A stretch of 37,481 nucleotides of DNA from JBBQED01 sp038320345 (GTDB lineage: Bacteria; Bacteroidota; Bacteroidia; AKYH767-A; OLB10), in NCBI GenBank assembly GCA_038320345.1, contig JBBQED010000027.1:1-37481 (forward strand). Direction: 5' to 3'. The translations under genes and the position numbers were made by a program. Below the pieces are notes generated by a model. The model made no database searches, was not told the DNA's origin, and worked only from the letters and a program-made list of their open reading frames with translations. Below are positions 1 through 8,287 of this stretch, piece by piece. Each line of letters opens with the position of its first letter. The stretch's first letter is position 1.

Positions 1-270
1 TCTAACTACATATTTAAACGAAGCAGAGGTAGCGAAATTAGTTCCGGCTGCTCCTACATAAAATAGTAAATTACCATTATTATCTGATATCGAGGCAGAT
101 GGTTCATCACTAGCAATAATTATTGTTGTATCAATTGATGGTGGAGATGTATTAAAATCAATCCCCACAGAATCACCCAAAGCCCAGTGATTTGCTTGAT
201 TTTGAGAAAAGCCAATTTGAGTAATAAATACGCAACAATAAAATGAAAAGATTTTAAGTCTAGTTTTCAT
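1..270 (-). CDS. Secreted protein, N-terminal fragment (cut by left edge)
   Basis: The ATG at 270-268 opens a frame that runs 90 codons to the window edge without a stop, so only the N-terminus is visible. Residues 1-22 look like a signal peptide (basic MKTRLK, hydrophobic core, then GFSQ). The mature start contains HWALGDSVGIDFNT and a segment ISDNNGNLLFYVG. This layout is familiar from large Bacteroidota surface proteins that usually end in a T9SS sorting domain, but that end lies outside the window. It follows the subtilase on the same strand after 49 bp and may share its transcript. The function is unknown, and the family placement is by resemblance only. Confidence 0.75.
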   Translation of the reverse strand, partial: MKTRLKIFSFYCCVFITQIGFSQNQANHWALGDSVGIDFNTSPPSIDTTIIIASDEPSASISDNNGNLLFYVGAAGTNFATSASFKYVVR

Positions 271-319
271 TTACGCATTTGTGATTCAAACCATTCAATT
301 CAATAGATTGTCAATTATA

Positions 320-1987
320 TTATCTTCTCACAATTGTTTTAACGATCACACTATTGCGGGTGTCAATTCTTACCAGATACAATCCTGAACTCACTACAGT
401 ATTAAGTTCAAGATCATTCCATGCAGCTCCGTTAACAGGTTGTTTTTGACTCTTAATAATTCTGCCAGCAAGGTCAGTAAGCGTTAGTGTGATATCCTGA
501 CTAGAGTCGGAATAAAAAAGTACATGAGCAGGATCATTACCTGTCCATGGATTAGGAAATATATGGATAACTGCATTTTCCGGAATATTAAATTCACTCA
601 AACTCAATAAACTATTTGCAAGACTGAAATTCGGAATTCCAAATCCAAGTAAGGTATCTGGATTATTAAATTGACTTGCGCTTCTGCGAATAGCATTCAT
701 CACTTCCACACAATTCATTTGCGACCATGCTTGCCATAAACAGGCAGAAGCTCCTGCCATAATCGGACTAGAGAACGAAGTGCCGTTTGCTTGGGTAACT
801 GCATTACTGCTAAATGGAGTATAAAGCCAAGTATTTGCACCTTGCGCAGAAACATCTGGCTTCACTCTTCCATCAGCAGTAGGGCCATTGCTACTGAAAG
901 AAGCATATTGACCAAGATCGTTCACCGCGCCGATGGCCAACACTGAATCTGCATCCGCAGGAGTTCCGATATAATTCCAGTTAGAGCTGCCTTCATTTCC
1001 AGCACTCACCACCACCATCATACCTTTTTTCACGGCAAGGTCGGCAGCAATAGTAGATGGTGCAGTATTTCCGTTCATATCTTGATAACTCATATTTTGA
1101 GTAGGATCATCAAACGTATAATATCCAAGTGAAGAGTTGATCACATCAGCACCTGCACTGTCAGCATATTCTGCTGCTACCGCCCAATTATATTCTTCAA
1201 TGATTAATTCTGAGTTAGCATCTTCAGAACGAAGTAAGATATAGCTCGCATCAGGAGCAGTTCCGATGAAGTCTCCGGGAACATTAGCGGCCATGCAAGA
1301 AAGTACTGCAGCACCATGATAATTATCGTCATAAACATCTGCTTCATGATCAACAAAATCATACGTACTGATAATCCTGTTCTGAAGAAATAAACTATCG
1401 AAACATGTCATGTTGTTTGCATCAAAAAATCCTGCATCAATCACAGCGATAATCATTCCTTGACCGGTGTAACCTAGATCATGCAAATCAGTTAATCCAA
1501 TCATTGCAGTTTGGGTGAATGCAGATCCGTAACTTAATAAACTTGTTCTTGCAGATTCGTTACCATTAAGATTCAGAGGCAAAGCATTCTCTTCCGTAAA
1601 TTTATCTTTGATGGTAGAATGAATTTTGATTCTTCCAACATTTACTGCATTCTGAACAAAGGGTAATGCATTTATAGCAGCGAGAATAGTTGGAGTAGGA
1701 GCATCAACAACAATCGCATTCAACCACTTTGTAACGTTTAAAATGGTAGCTCCTGTATTTTGTACTGACTGAATGTAAGAGGGATTTACCGGCAAATCAT
1801 TTTGATCAATACTGATGCCTTGTTTCGTTCTTCGATCAATGGCTCGCTGTGATAAAAATCCTAATGGACTACTAACAGAAAATGGAGAGTTGTTCTTATC
1901 CGTAAAGCGAACCACATAACGGGTCTGGCTATACGAAGTTAAGGAACATAAACTGATCAGAATAATGACAAGGATCTTGAGGCTCAT
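320..1987 (-). CDS. T9SS-sorted subtilisin-like serine protease (S8 family)
   Basis: This 555-residue protein has a signal peptide (about 1-20, ending SYSQ) and an N-terminal region of roughly 130 residues resembling a subtilase propeptide. The S8 catalytic domain carries Asp184 (AVIDAG), His224 (YHGAAV), oxyanion Asn331 (SAGNEG) and Ser404 (NGTSFSSP). From about residue 474 there is a C-terminal sorting domain (IFPNPW, then a GLYLVRI strand and a basic end, TIVRR), so secretion to the cell surface by the type IX system is likely. The sequence after the catalytic His is GAAV rather than the usual GTHV, but the triad is complete. The ATG overlaps the stop of the upstream lipoprotein gene by 4 nt (ATGA), implying translational coupling. 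The substrate is unknown. Confidence 0.93.
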   Translation of the reverse strand: MSLKILVIILISLCSLTSYSQTRYVVRFTDKNNSPFSVSSPLGFLSQRAIDRRTKQGISIDQNDLPVNPSYIQSVQNTGATILNVTKWLNAIVVDAPTPTILAAINALPFVQNAVNVGRIKIHSTIKDKFTEENALPLNLNGNESARTSLLSYGSAFTQTAMIGLTDLHDLGYTGQGMIIAVIDAGFFDANNMTCFDSLFLQNRIISTYDFVDHEADVYDDNYHGAAVLSCMAANVPGDFIGTAPDASYILLRSEDANSELIIEEYNWAVAAEYADSAGADVINSSLGYYTFDDPTQNMSYQDMNGNTAPSTIAADLAVKKGMMVVVSAGNEGSSNWNYIGTPADADSVLAIGAVNDLGQYASFSSNGPTADGRVKPDVSAQGANTWLYTPFSSNAVTQANGTSFSSPIMAGASACLWQAWSQMNCVEVMNAIRRSASQFNNPDTLLGFGIPNFSLANSLLSLSEFNIPENAVIHIFPNPWTGNDPAHVLFYSDSSQDITLTLTDLAGRIIKSQKQPVNGAAWNDLELNTVVSSGLYLVRIDTRNSVIVKTIVRR

Positions 1988-2667
1988 GGGAGGTGTGAAT
2001 AGGATATTAATGTTTCTCTGTAGATATAGCCATCTACAATTATTCCAGAGGTGAGATTCTGGTTGATATTTTCTTTGTAATACAATCCGGCTCCAACTGC
2101 ATAACGTTCTTCAAATCGAATCCTTTCAATGATATTCTCTCCGAAATCGTCATATTGAAGAACAGTTAATGTGGAGTCAAAGTTTAGATTACCTACAGAT
2201 GCTGGTTCATTGATTGCAGTATATTCATAATCCCAACGATCATTAGTATTATAGGTGTTGCCATTCCAAGTGGCACCAACAGCGGAAGGAAAGATGAGCT
2301 TTAGAAATCTTGTATTTTCTTCGCTTCGCTCAGCACCAGTATTTAATAAGTTGGCTGACCATACTTTCCAGATAATCCAGTTGCCGGTACTATCTTGACG
2401 ATAGCGCTCTATTCTCTGCGTTTCTCTTCCCTGAAGATCCATGAAAGTACCTGCAACAATTTCTTTTATTTGGTACTTAACAGAATCGTTAGTCCCTGAA
2501 AATCCATCCCAATAGATTGAATCCACTTGATAAATTCTTTCAAAACCAGAATCTACTGGAAAGTATCTTTCATACACTGTTGAGGATGGATTTAGCGTAT
2601 TTTCTTTTTTGCAGGATGCGATTACAACAACAATGAAGAGGACGGAAAATAAAAGCAAATTTTTCAT
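1984..2667 (-). CDS. Small lipoprotein of unknown function
   Basis: This 227-residue protein starts with a hydrophobic leader and a lipobox-like VIASC, Cys19, followed by KKEN, so it is probably a lipid-anchored envelope protein. The mature part is rich in Tyr, Trp and acidic residues and looks like a compact beta-rich domain; no named family is recognised. Its gene lies 36 bp after mnmA and its stop overlaps the subtilase start by 4 nt. Lipoprotein and protease are therefore probably made together, but a functional link such as chaperone or inhibitor is only a guess. Confidence 0.85.
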   Translation of the reverse strand: MKNLLLFSVLFIVVVIASCKKENTLNPSSTVYERYFPVDSGFERIYQVDSIYWDGFSGTNDSVKYQIKEIVAGTFMDLQGRETQRIERYRQDSTGNWIIWKVWSANLLNTGAERSEENTRFLKLIFPSAVGATWNGNTYNTNDRWDYEYTAINEPASVGNLNFDSTLTVLQYDDFGENIIERIRFEERYAVGAGLYYKENINQNLTSGIIVDGYIYRETLISYSHLP

Positions 2668-2703
2668 AGACTCAATATTTTGCTGTTTATACGCAGAATC
2701 GAC

Positions 2704-3807
2704 TCAATTGTTAGCAGGCATCCTTTCAATAAATCCGCCCCCAATTACGTCTTCCCCTTCATAAAACACTGCACTTTGTCCGGGCGCAATCCCCGACACG
2801 GGCTGATGAAAAGTTACTTTCATTTGATTTCCGTTGAGCACTAAAGTACTCATTGCTCCCGGATCTTTGTATCGGATTTTTGTCAAACCTTCCATTGGAC
2901 CCACCAAATGGGTATATTTTACCAGATTGACATCTCTCACCAGCATTTCTTGCTTTTGTAATTCTTCTAAAGTTCCTAAAACAACCGTGTTGGATTCTGG
3001 AATAATTTCAGTCACAAACATGGGTAACCCGAAAGCAACATCGAGGCCTTTACGTTGTCCGATCGTGTAGAAGGGATAACCTTTATGTTTTCCGAGCACT
3101 TTACCTTCTCGATTAATAAACTGTCCGCCATCAAAACGTTCGTCCAGATCAGTAACGCGATGACGCAGGAATGCACGATAATCATTATCCGGAATAAAAC
3201 AGATTTCATAACTCTCACTCTTATTAGCAAGTTCATGTAAATCCATATCACGCGCCATTTGCTTAATCACCGATTTTTCAAAACCTCCAACCGGAAACAT
3301 CGTTCGTTGTAAACATTCCTGTGTAACTCCCCAAAGTACATAACTCTGATCTTTGGATAAATCATGACCACGAGAAATTACAGCACGATTATTTTCAGTT
3401 CTTACTTTGGCATAATGTCCTGTCGCAATGAACTCGCAATTCAACATATCGGCACGTTTCAATAGTGCTTCCCATTTGATATGCGTATTGCACATTACAC
3501 ATGGATTGGGAGTTCTTCCCGCAAGATATTCACCTACAAAATTATCAATCACATGTTCCCCGAACTCGCCTCTGATATCCAAAATATAATGCGGAAAACC
3601 ATATCGAACGGCGATACTTCTAGCATCATTAATAGAATCAAGACTACAACAGCCAGTTTCCTTTTTGCCAGTTCCAGCACCTGCATAATCCCAGGTCTTC
3701 ATCGTTATGCCTACAACTTCATAGCCTTCTTCATGCAAAAGAATAGCGGCAACAGAACTATCAATTCCTCCGCTCATCGCAACTAAAACTCTTCCTTTAC
3801 CACTCAT
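2704..3807 (-). CDS. mnmA: tRNA-specific 2-thiouridylase MnmA
   Basis: MnmA transfers sulfur to U34 of the tRNAs for Lys, Glu and Gln (s2U34) in the cytoplasm, using ATP to activate the base. At 367 residues the length is normal. The N-terminal PP-loop is AMSGGIDSS (residues 10-18). The two catalytic cysteines are present: Cys103 in NPCVMCN and Cys203 in YEICFIPD. The C-terminal part holds the GQRKGL and PGQSAVFY motifs of the family. The ATG at 3807-3805 sits only a few bases after a TATCTTTG promoter box, which supports this start and suggests a very short leader. The downstream lipoprotein gene may be read through from here. Confidence 0.97.
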   Translation of the reverse strand: MSGKGRVLVAMSGGIDSSVAAILLHEEGYEVVGITMKTWDYAGAGTGKKETGCCSLDSINDARSIAVRYGFPHYILDIRGEFGEHVIDNFVGEYLAGRTPNPCVMCNTHIKWEALLKRADMLNCEFIATGHYAKVRTENNRAVISRGHDLSKDQSYVLWGVTQECLQRTMFPVGGFEKSVIKQMARDMDLHELANKSESYEICFIPDNDYRAFLRHRVTDLDERFDGGQFINREGKVLGKHKGYPFYTIGQRKGLDVAFGLPMFVTEIIPESNTVVLGTLEELQKQEMLVRDVNLVKYTHLVGPMEGLTKIRYKDPGAMSTLVLNGNQMKVTFHQPVSGIAPGQSAVFYEGEDVIGGGFIERMPANN

Positions 3808-3811
3808 CTTG

Positions 3812-3819
3812 CAAAGATA
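3812..3819 (-). promoter_or_regulatory. Putative -7 promoter box of mnmA (TATCTTTG)
   Basis: On the minus strand TATCTTTG matches the Bacteroidota -7 consensus TAnnTTTG and lies 4 bases before the mnmA ATG. Transcription from it would start at or next to the start codon. A clear TTTG -33 element at the usual distance was not seen. Confidence 0.55.
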
Positions 3820-3940
3820 AATAATTAAGCTAAACTATAGTGTTAACTAATTGGTTGTCAGTAATAAAAAATTAAATTACTTAGAATTCAGGCAAATAAT
3901 CGTAGAATTCGATCTCCCGTCACTCTCAAAACAGTTTATT

Positions 3941-5728
3941 TCAACCGGTTTTAGCCAATAAATGCTTGAATTGAATTTCAAACAATTCTTTATACAATCC
4001 GTCTTTGAAAAGCAATTCCTGATGTGAACCTTGTTCAACTACTTTTCCATGATCCATCACGATGATTCGGTTTGCACCCTGAACAGTTGCTAGTCGGTGA
4101 GCAATTACAATCGACGTGCGCTCAGCAGTAATCGCAGATGTTGCCTGCGTGATGAGCTCTTCTGTTTCAGAATCTACAGACGAAGTAGCTTCATCTAAAA
4201 CTAGGATGGCAGGATTATAAACGTAAGCTCTGATAAATGATATCAGCTGGCGTTGGCCCATCGACAAAACACTACCTCTTTCTTGAACTTGATAATTATA
4301 TTCTCCGGGAAGTTTTTCAATGAAGGAAGCAGCACCTACTTTGCGCGATGCATTTCTAACAATGTCGATACTTATTTTTGGATTCTTCAGTGTGATATTA
4401 TTCGCAATACTATCTGAAAACAAAAACACATCTTGCAAAACAACACCAATCTGATTTCTAAGAGAGTTTAATTGGAAGGATCGTATATCGATTCCATCAA
4501 CTAATATTTCACCTTTACTAATTTCATAAAAGCGATTGAGTAATCCGATGATCGTTGTTTTTCCCGCACCCGTTGCTCCCACAAAAGCTACCGTTTCACC
4601 GGGATTAACTTTAAAGGATACATCTTTTAAAACCCAGTTAGGATCTGTATTTTTTCCTTCATTATAATCATAGGCAAACCAAACATGTTTAAATTCGATA
4701 GCACCTGAAACGCGATCTGGAATATAATTTCCTCCTTCGTGGGTAACTTCTTCTTCGTCCATCACTTTAAAAATCCGCTCTGAACTTACCATTCCCATTT
4801 GTAACGTATTGAACTTATCTGCTAATTCACGTATTGGACGAAATAGCATATTGATGTACATGATAAAGGCAACCAGATTTCCAAAGGTTACTTCACCACG
4901 TATTGTTCCTCCGGCACCATACCAAACGATTAATCCAATAGAGATCGCTGATAGAATTTCCACTACTGGAAAGAAAATTGAATAATACCAAACAGATCTG
5001 ATATTCGAATCACGATGTTGCTGATTGATCGCATCAAATTTTTTATATTCTTCTTCTTCCCGATTAAAGATTTGTACAATCCGCATTCCAGTAAGATGTT
5101 CCTGAACAAAAGTGTTGAGCGAAGCAACATATGTTCTCACTTCACCAAAACTTTCTTTGATTTTATTCTTAAAAACATTCGTCGCAATTAATAAAAATGG
5201 AATGGTACTCAAGCTGATTAATGCGAGGTGCCAATCGAGATAGAGCATCACTCCAATGATGACTATTAATTGCAAAATATCTCCAATGATAACAATCAAT
5301 CCTTCCGAAAAAATATCTGCAATGGTTTCCATATCGGATACACTTCGTGTGACAGTTGTACCAACTGGTGTTTTATCGAAATAGCTCAAACGGAAACTTA
5401 TCATCCGTTGAAATAATTTTCCACGCATGTCACGAATAACTTCTTGTCCGAGTAAATTGGTATTCCAAGAATGAAAATACTGAATTACAGATTGAAGTAC
5501 GAGTAAAGCCACCATTCCAAGTGTTGCCCATAAAAGACCTTGAACATTGCCGGTTGGCACATAATTATCCAAAGAATATTGGGTGATGATCGGACGTAGT
5601 GGAGCAACGAGGGCAAGTAAAATCGTTAACGTAACACTAATGGCGAAAATCCTTTTATAAGGTTTCGTGAATTGGAAGATCCTCCTGAGAAGGACAAAAT
5701 CAAATGCTTTACCGCTAACACCGTTCAT
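3941..5728 (-). CDS. ABC exporter, fused permease and ATPase (MdlB/MsbA type)
   Basis: This 595-residue half-transporter has an N-terminal type-1 ABC exporter membrane domain (about 20-320, with roughly six transmembrane segments) followed by an ATPase domain. The ATPase shows Walker A GATGAGKT (384-391), the signature LSMGQ (488-492), and Walker B ILVLDEAT (508-515) with the catalytic Glu and a D-loop. Two copies, or a partner, would make the full pump. The substrate cannot be read from sequence; lipid or multidrug export is typical for the family. The start ATG overlaps the truA stop by 4 nt, so the two genes are translationally coupled, a pairing with no obvious functional logic. Confidence 0.95.
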   Translation of the reverse strand: MNGVSGKAFDFVLLRRIFQFTKPYKRIFAISVTLTILLALVAPLRPIITQYSLDNYVPTGNVQGLLWATLGMVALLVLQSVIQYFHSWNTNLLGQEVIRDMRGKLFQRMISFRLSYFDKTPVGTTVTRSVSDMETIADIFSEGLIVIIGDILQLIVIIGVMLYLDWHLALISLSTIPFLLIATNVFKNKIKESFGEVRTYVASLNTFVQEHLTGMRIVQIFNREEEEYKKFDAINQQHRDSNIRSVWYYSIFFPVVEILSAISIGLIVWYGAGGTIRGEVTFGNLVAFIMYINMLFRPIRELADKFNTLQMGMVSSERIFKVMDEEEVTHEGGNYIPDRVSGAIEFKHVWFAYDYNEGKNTDPNWVLKDVSFKVNPGETVAFVGATGAGKTTIIGLLNRFYEISKGEILVDGIDIRSFQLNSLRNQIGVVLQDVFLFSDSIANNITLKNPKISIDIVRNASRKVGAASFIEKLPGEYNYQVQERGSVLSMGQRQLISFIRAYVYNPAILVLDEATSSVDSETEELITQATSAITAERTSIVIAHRLATVQGANRIIVMDHGKVVEQGSHQELLFKDGLYKELFEIQFKHLLAKTG

Positions 5729-6492
5729 AGTTCAAATGGCTTTCTTCGCCGGCTGTGAAGGTAAGGATAACGGATTTCTTCGAGGAATAATCCTTGAGCA
5801 GGCACCGACTGTCCTGCATTACTACGATTTCCGCTCTCTAGAATCGCTTTAAATTGATTGATATTGATTTTCTTTTCACCCAGATTTAAGAGTGTACCCA
5901 CCATTGTTCTCACCATTCCTCTTAAGAAACGGTTGGCAGAAACTTGGTAACATAAAATGCCATTTTTTTCTGTGAAAAAAGCTTCCGTAACGGTGCAAAG
6001 CGTAGTGTGCTGTTGTCCACCAGCTTTTGCAAAGCTTGCATAATCAGAATGATTGATGAAAAGCGCTGCTGCTTCATTCATAAGACTAAGATCCAAATCT
6101 TGGGTAAATATCCAGCAATAATCCTGCAAAAATGGATTTTTTTCGCGACTAATATAGTAGCAATAAGACCGAAAAATAGCATCAAAACGAGCATGTGCAT
6201 CGGCCTCCATTTTCAAAATTTCATACACACAAATTTCACGAGGAAGAATTGCATTTAAACGATACACTAAATCCTTAGCATCATGAATTACGGTATCTGC
6301 ATCGAAATGAGCAAAAAACTGTGAAGCATGAACGCCGGAGTCAGTTCGTCCGCACCCTGTAGTCTCAATGGGTTCCCGCAGTAGCGTTGAGAGGGCGTTA
6401 TTTAACTGAGACTGAACTGAATCGGCATTTTCTTGAATCTGCCAGCCATGAAATGCTGTGCCTTTATAACTGAGTTCAATGAAATAACGCAT
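5725..6492 (-). CDS. truA: tRNA pseudouridine synthase A (TruA)
   Basis: TruA makes pseudouridine at positions 38-40 of the tRNA anticodon arm. The protein is 255 residues from the chosen start, the usual length. The catalytic Asp is in GCGRTDSGVHA (Asp51), and the N-terminus MRYFIELSYKGTAFHGWQ is typical. The frame also opens at a TTG at 6501-6499, but that triplet falls inside a TATATTTG promoter box. The ATG at 6492-6490 is therefore the better start, and it gives the family's normal N-terminus. The stop overlaps the ABC exporter start by 4 nt (ATGA). Confidence 0.96.
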   Translation of the reverse strand: MRYFIELSYKGTAFHGWQIQENADSVQSQLNNALSTLLREPIETTGCGRTDSGVHASQFFAHFDADTVIHDAKDLVYRLNAILPREICVYEILKMEADAHARFDAIFRSYCYYISREKNPFLQDYCWIFTQDLDLSLMNEAAALFINHSDYASFAKAGGQQHTTLCTVTEAFFTEKNGILCYQVSANRFLRGMVRTMVGTLLNLGEKKININQFKAILESGNRSNAGQSVPAQGLFLEEIRYPYLHSRRRKPFEL

Positions 6493-6498
6493 CGTCTG

Positions 6499-6506
6499 CA
6501 AATATA
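6499..6506 (-). promoter_or_regulatory. Putative -7 promoter box of truA (TATATTTG)
   Basis: The minus-strand TATATTTG is an exact match to TAnnTTTG. It ends 6 bases before the truA ATG, so the leader would be nearly absent. It rules against the upstream TTG as the translation start. Confidence 0.55.
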
Positions 6507-6600
6507 CGCTGCACAGTTGGAAGGAAGAAACAATTACGTCTCATTTCCGTATACGATTACCTAAAAACAGCAGGCTTCTTTCAATCGTCAATACACAGTT

Positions 6601-7455
6601 ATGATACAAATTGGTTTTCCAAAATGGGTGCAGGGGCATTATCTTTCCTTCGATGCTCCGGATTTAATTCCTCAGGAAGTCACTGATCGGATCAGAAAGG
6701 GTTTTGCTGAACAAAATAAGGAAACACCACGCGTGAGTATTGTTGTGATTGCCTACAACGAAGAAAAAACAATTTTAAAATCACTTTCATCGCTATCCGC
6801 TTTGAAGAGTAAGTATCCGATTGAAGTGATTGTATCCAATAATAATTCTACAGATCGTACACAAGAAATTTTAGATCGTTGTGGAGTGAAATCAGTATTT
6901 CAACCATTACAAGGAGTTGGTTTTGCTCGTGATGCAGGCTTGCAAATTGCAAAAGGCGAATTTCATTTATGTGCAGATGCTGATAGTATTTATCCGCCTC
7001 GATATGTGGATGAAATGGTGGATCTGCTAATTCAGAAAAAAGCAGTTTGTGTGTATGGAAGAGTTTCGTTTTTGCCGGATGGAAATAAGTCGAGGATGAC
7101 GTTAGCATTCTATGAATTTTTTAAAGATATTGCCATTGGCTTAAGAGCAATTAAACGCCCTGAATTAGTTGCCGGAGGTGCAAGTCTTGGTTTTCAAACG
7201 GAGATGGCCAAAGAAATTGGCTGGCGGACTGACGTGAATAGGGGAGAAGATGGTCAGATGGTACTAGCTATAAAGTCAAGAGGAGAAATCAGAATGGTGA
7301 AATCACGTGCTTCACGAATCTGGACTACTGCCAGAACATTAGATAGAGATGGTAGTTTTGTGAAGATGGTTTCGAAGCGAGTGTGGAAGGAGTTTAGCAG
7401 GATAGGATTTTATTTTACAAGTTATAGCGAAAAGATTCAAGAAAGAAAAGCGTAG
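6601..7455 (+). CDS. Family 2 glycosyltransferase
   Basis: This 284-residue protein has a GT-A (GT2) domain starting at VSIVVIAYNEE (45-55). It has an NNNSTD nucleotide-binding segment (80-85), the metal-binding DxD as Asp126-Ala-Asp128, and the likely catalytic acids in RGEDGQ (Glu216, Asp217). No clear membrane anchor is visible, so it is probably cytosolic or peripheral. The acceptor and sugar are unknown. It lies upstream of tpiA on the same strand, about 64 bp away, and apart from the polysaccharide genes to the right. It need not belong to that pathway. Confidence 0.9.
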   Translation: MIQIGFPKWVQGHYLSFDAPDLIPQEVTDRIRKGFAEQNKETPRVSIVVIAYNEEKTILKSLSSLSALKSKYPIEVIVSNNNSTDRTQEILDRCGVKSVFQPLQGVGFARDAGLQIAKGEFHLCADADSIYPPRYVDEMVDLLIQKKAVCVYGRVSFLPDGNKSRMTLAFYEFFKDIAIGLRAIKRPELVAGGASLGFQTEMAKEIGWRTDVNRGEDGQMVLAIKSRGEIRMVKSRASRIWTTARTLDRDGSFVKMVSKRVWKEFSRIGFYFTSYSEKIQERKA

Positions 7456-7494
7456 CATTTTGCATCGCAGATGAATGACTTTAGTTAGAATCTG

Positions 7495-7502
7495 TATTTT
7501 TG
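7495..7502 (+). promoter_or_regulatory. Putative -7 promoter box of tpiA (TATTTTTG)
   Basis: TATTTTTG fits TAnnTTTG and ends 17 bases before the preferred tpiA ATG at 7520. The predicted transcription start would lie around 7507-7509. No matching -33 TTTG was found at the normal spacing. Confidence 0.4.
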
Positions 7503-7519
7503 TTTTTTAAATGATGCTT

Positions 7520-8287
7520 ATGAGACGCAAATTGGTTGCAGGAAATTGGAAGATGAATCTTTTGAGAGATGAAGCTCAGGCTTTGGTGGCTGAGATTTTA
7601 GGAATGCTTGCCGATGAAGAATCTCGTTCGGTACATGTGGTGTTGATTCCTCCATATATTCATATCGCTGGTCTAGTTCAACAGACTTCTGGAGATAAAA
7701 GAATTGCCATCGGTGCACAAAATTGTTCTGATAAAATGTCCGGCGCATTTACTGGAGAAGTATCTGCAGCGATGTTAAAATCAGTAGGTGCAGGATATGT
7801 GATTGTTGGTCACTCTGAAAGAAGAGCTTATTTTCAGGAGACCAATCAACAATTAGCTGATAAAGTTAATCATTCTCTTTCCGAAAAGCTTATTCCTATT
7901 TTTTGTTTTGGGGAAGTGATGGAAGAACGTAAAGCGAATAATCAAGAAGCTATTGTAAAACGACAACTCGAAGAAGGCCTATTTCATCTTTCTGCGGATG
8001 AAATAAAAAATTGTGTGTTGGCGTACGAACCCGTTTGGGCAATTGGTACTGGATTAACAGCATCACCAGCACAAGCACAGGAGATGCATCACTTTGTTAG
8101 AAGTTTGATATCCACAAAGTATAGTGGAGCACTTGCTAACGAAATTTCAATTCTTTATGGAGGAAGTGTTACTGATCAGAATGCAAAGGAATTATTCGCT
8201 CTTCCTGATGTAGATGGAGGATTGATCGGAGGTGCTTCTTTGAAATCTAGGAATTTTGTGAATATTGTAAAATGTCTTCCCTATTAA
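7520..8287 (+). CDS. tpiA: Triosephosphate isomerase
   Basis: The enzyme interconverts dihydroxyacetone phosphate and glyceraldehyde 3-phosphate in glycolysis and gluconeogenesis. From the ATG at 7520 it has 255 residues, normal for the family. The catalytic residues are all present: Lys11 (AGNWKMN), His98 (VGHSERR) and Glu170 (YEPVWAIGTG). The phosphate-binding YGGSV and GLIGGASL motifs are at the C-terminus. Two further in-frame ATGs lie upstream at 7511 and 7514, but 7520 gives the family's usual N-terminus (MRRKLVAGNW) and leaves a short leader after the promoter box. The stop overlaps the stop of the convergent beta-helix gene. Confidence 0.97.
   Translation: MRRKLVAGNWKMNLLRDEAQALVAEILGMLADEESRSVHVVLIPPYIHIAGLVQQTSGDKRIAIGAQNCSDKMSGAFTGEVSAAMLKSVGAGYVIVGHSERRAYFQETNQQLADKVNHSLSEKLIPIFCFGEVMEERKANNQEAIVKRQLEEGLFHLSADEIKNCVLAYEPVWAIGTGLTASPAQAQEMHHFVRSLISTKYSGALANEISILYGGSVTDQNAKELFALPDVDGGLIGGASLKSRNFVNIVKCLPY

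Noticed and set aside
282..287. TTTGAATC-like promoter before the left-edge gene
   Set aside because: Does not fit TAnnTTTG, and the gene is close enough to the subtilase to be co-transcribed.
2834..3786. Opposite-strand open frames across mnmA
   Set aside because: They are shadows of a well-supported conserved gene and have no recognisable protein features.
6493..6501. Upstream TTG start for truA giving three extra residues
   Set aside because: The TTG lies inside a TATATTTG promoter box, and the ATG at 6492 gives the normal family N-terminus.
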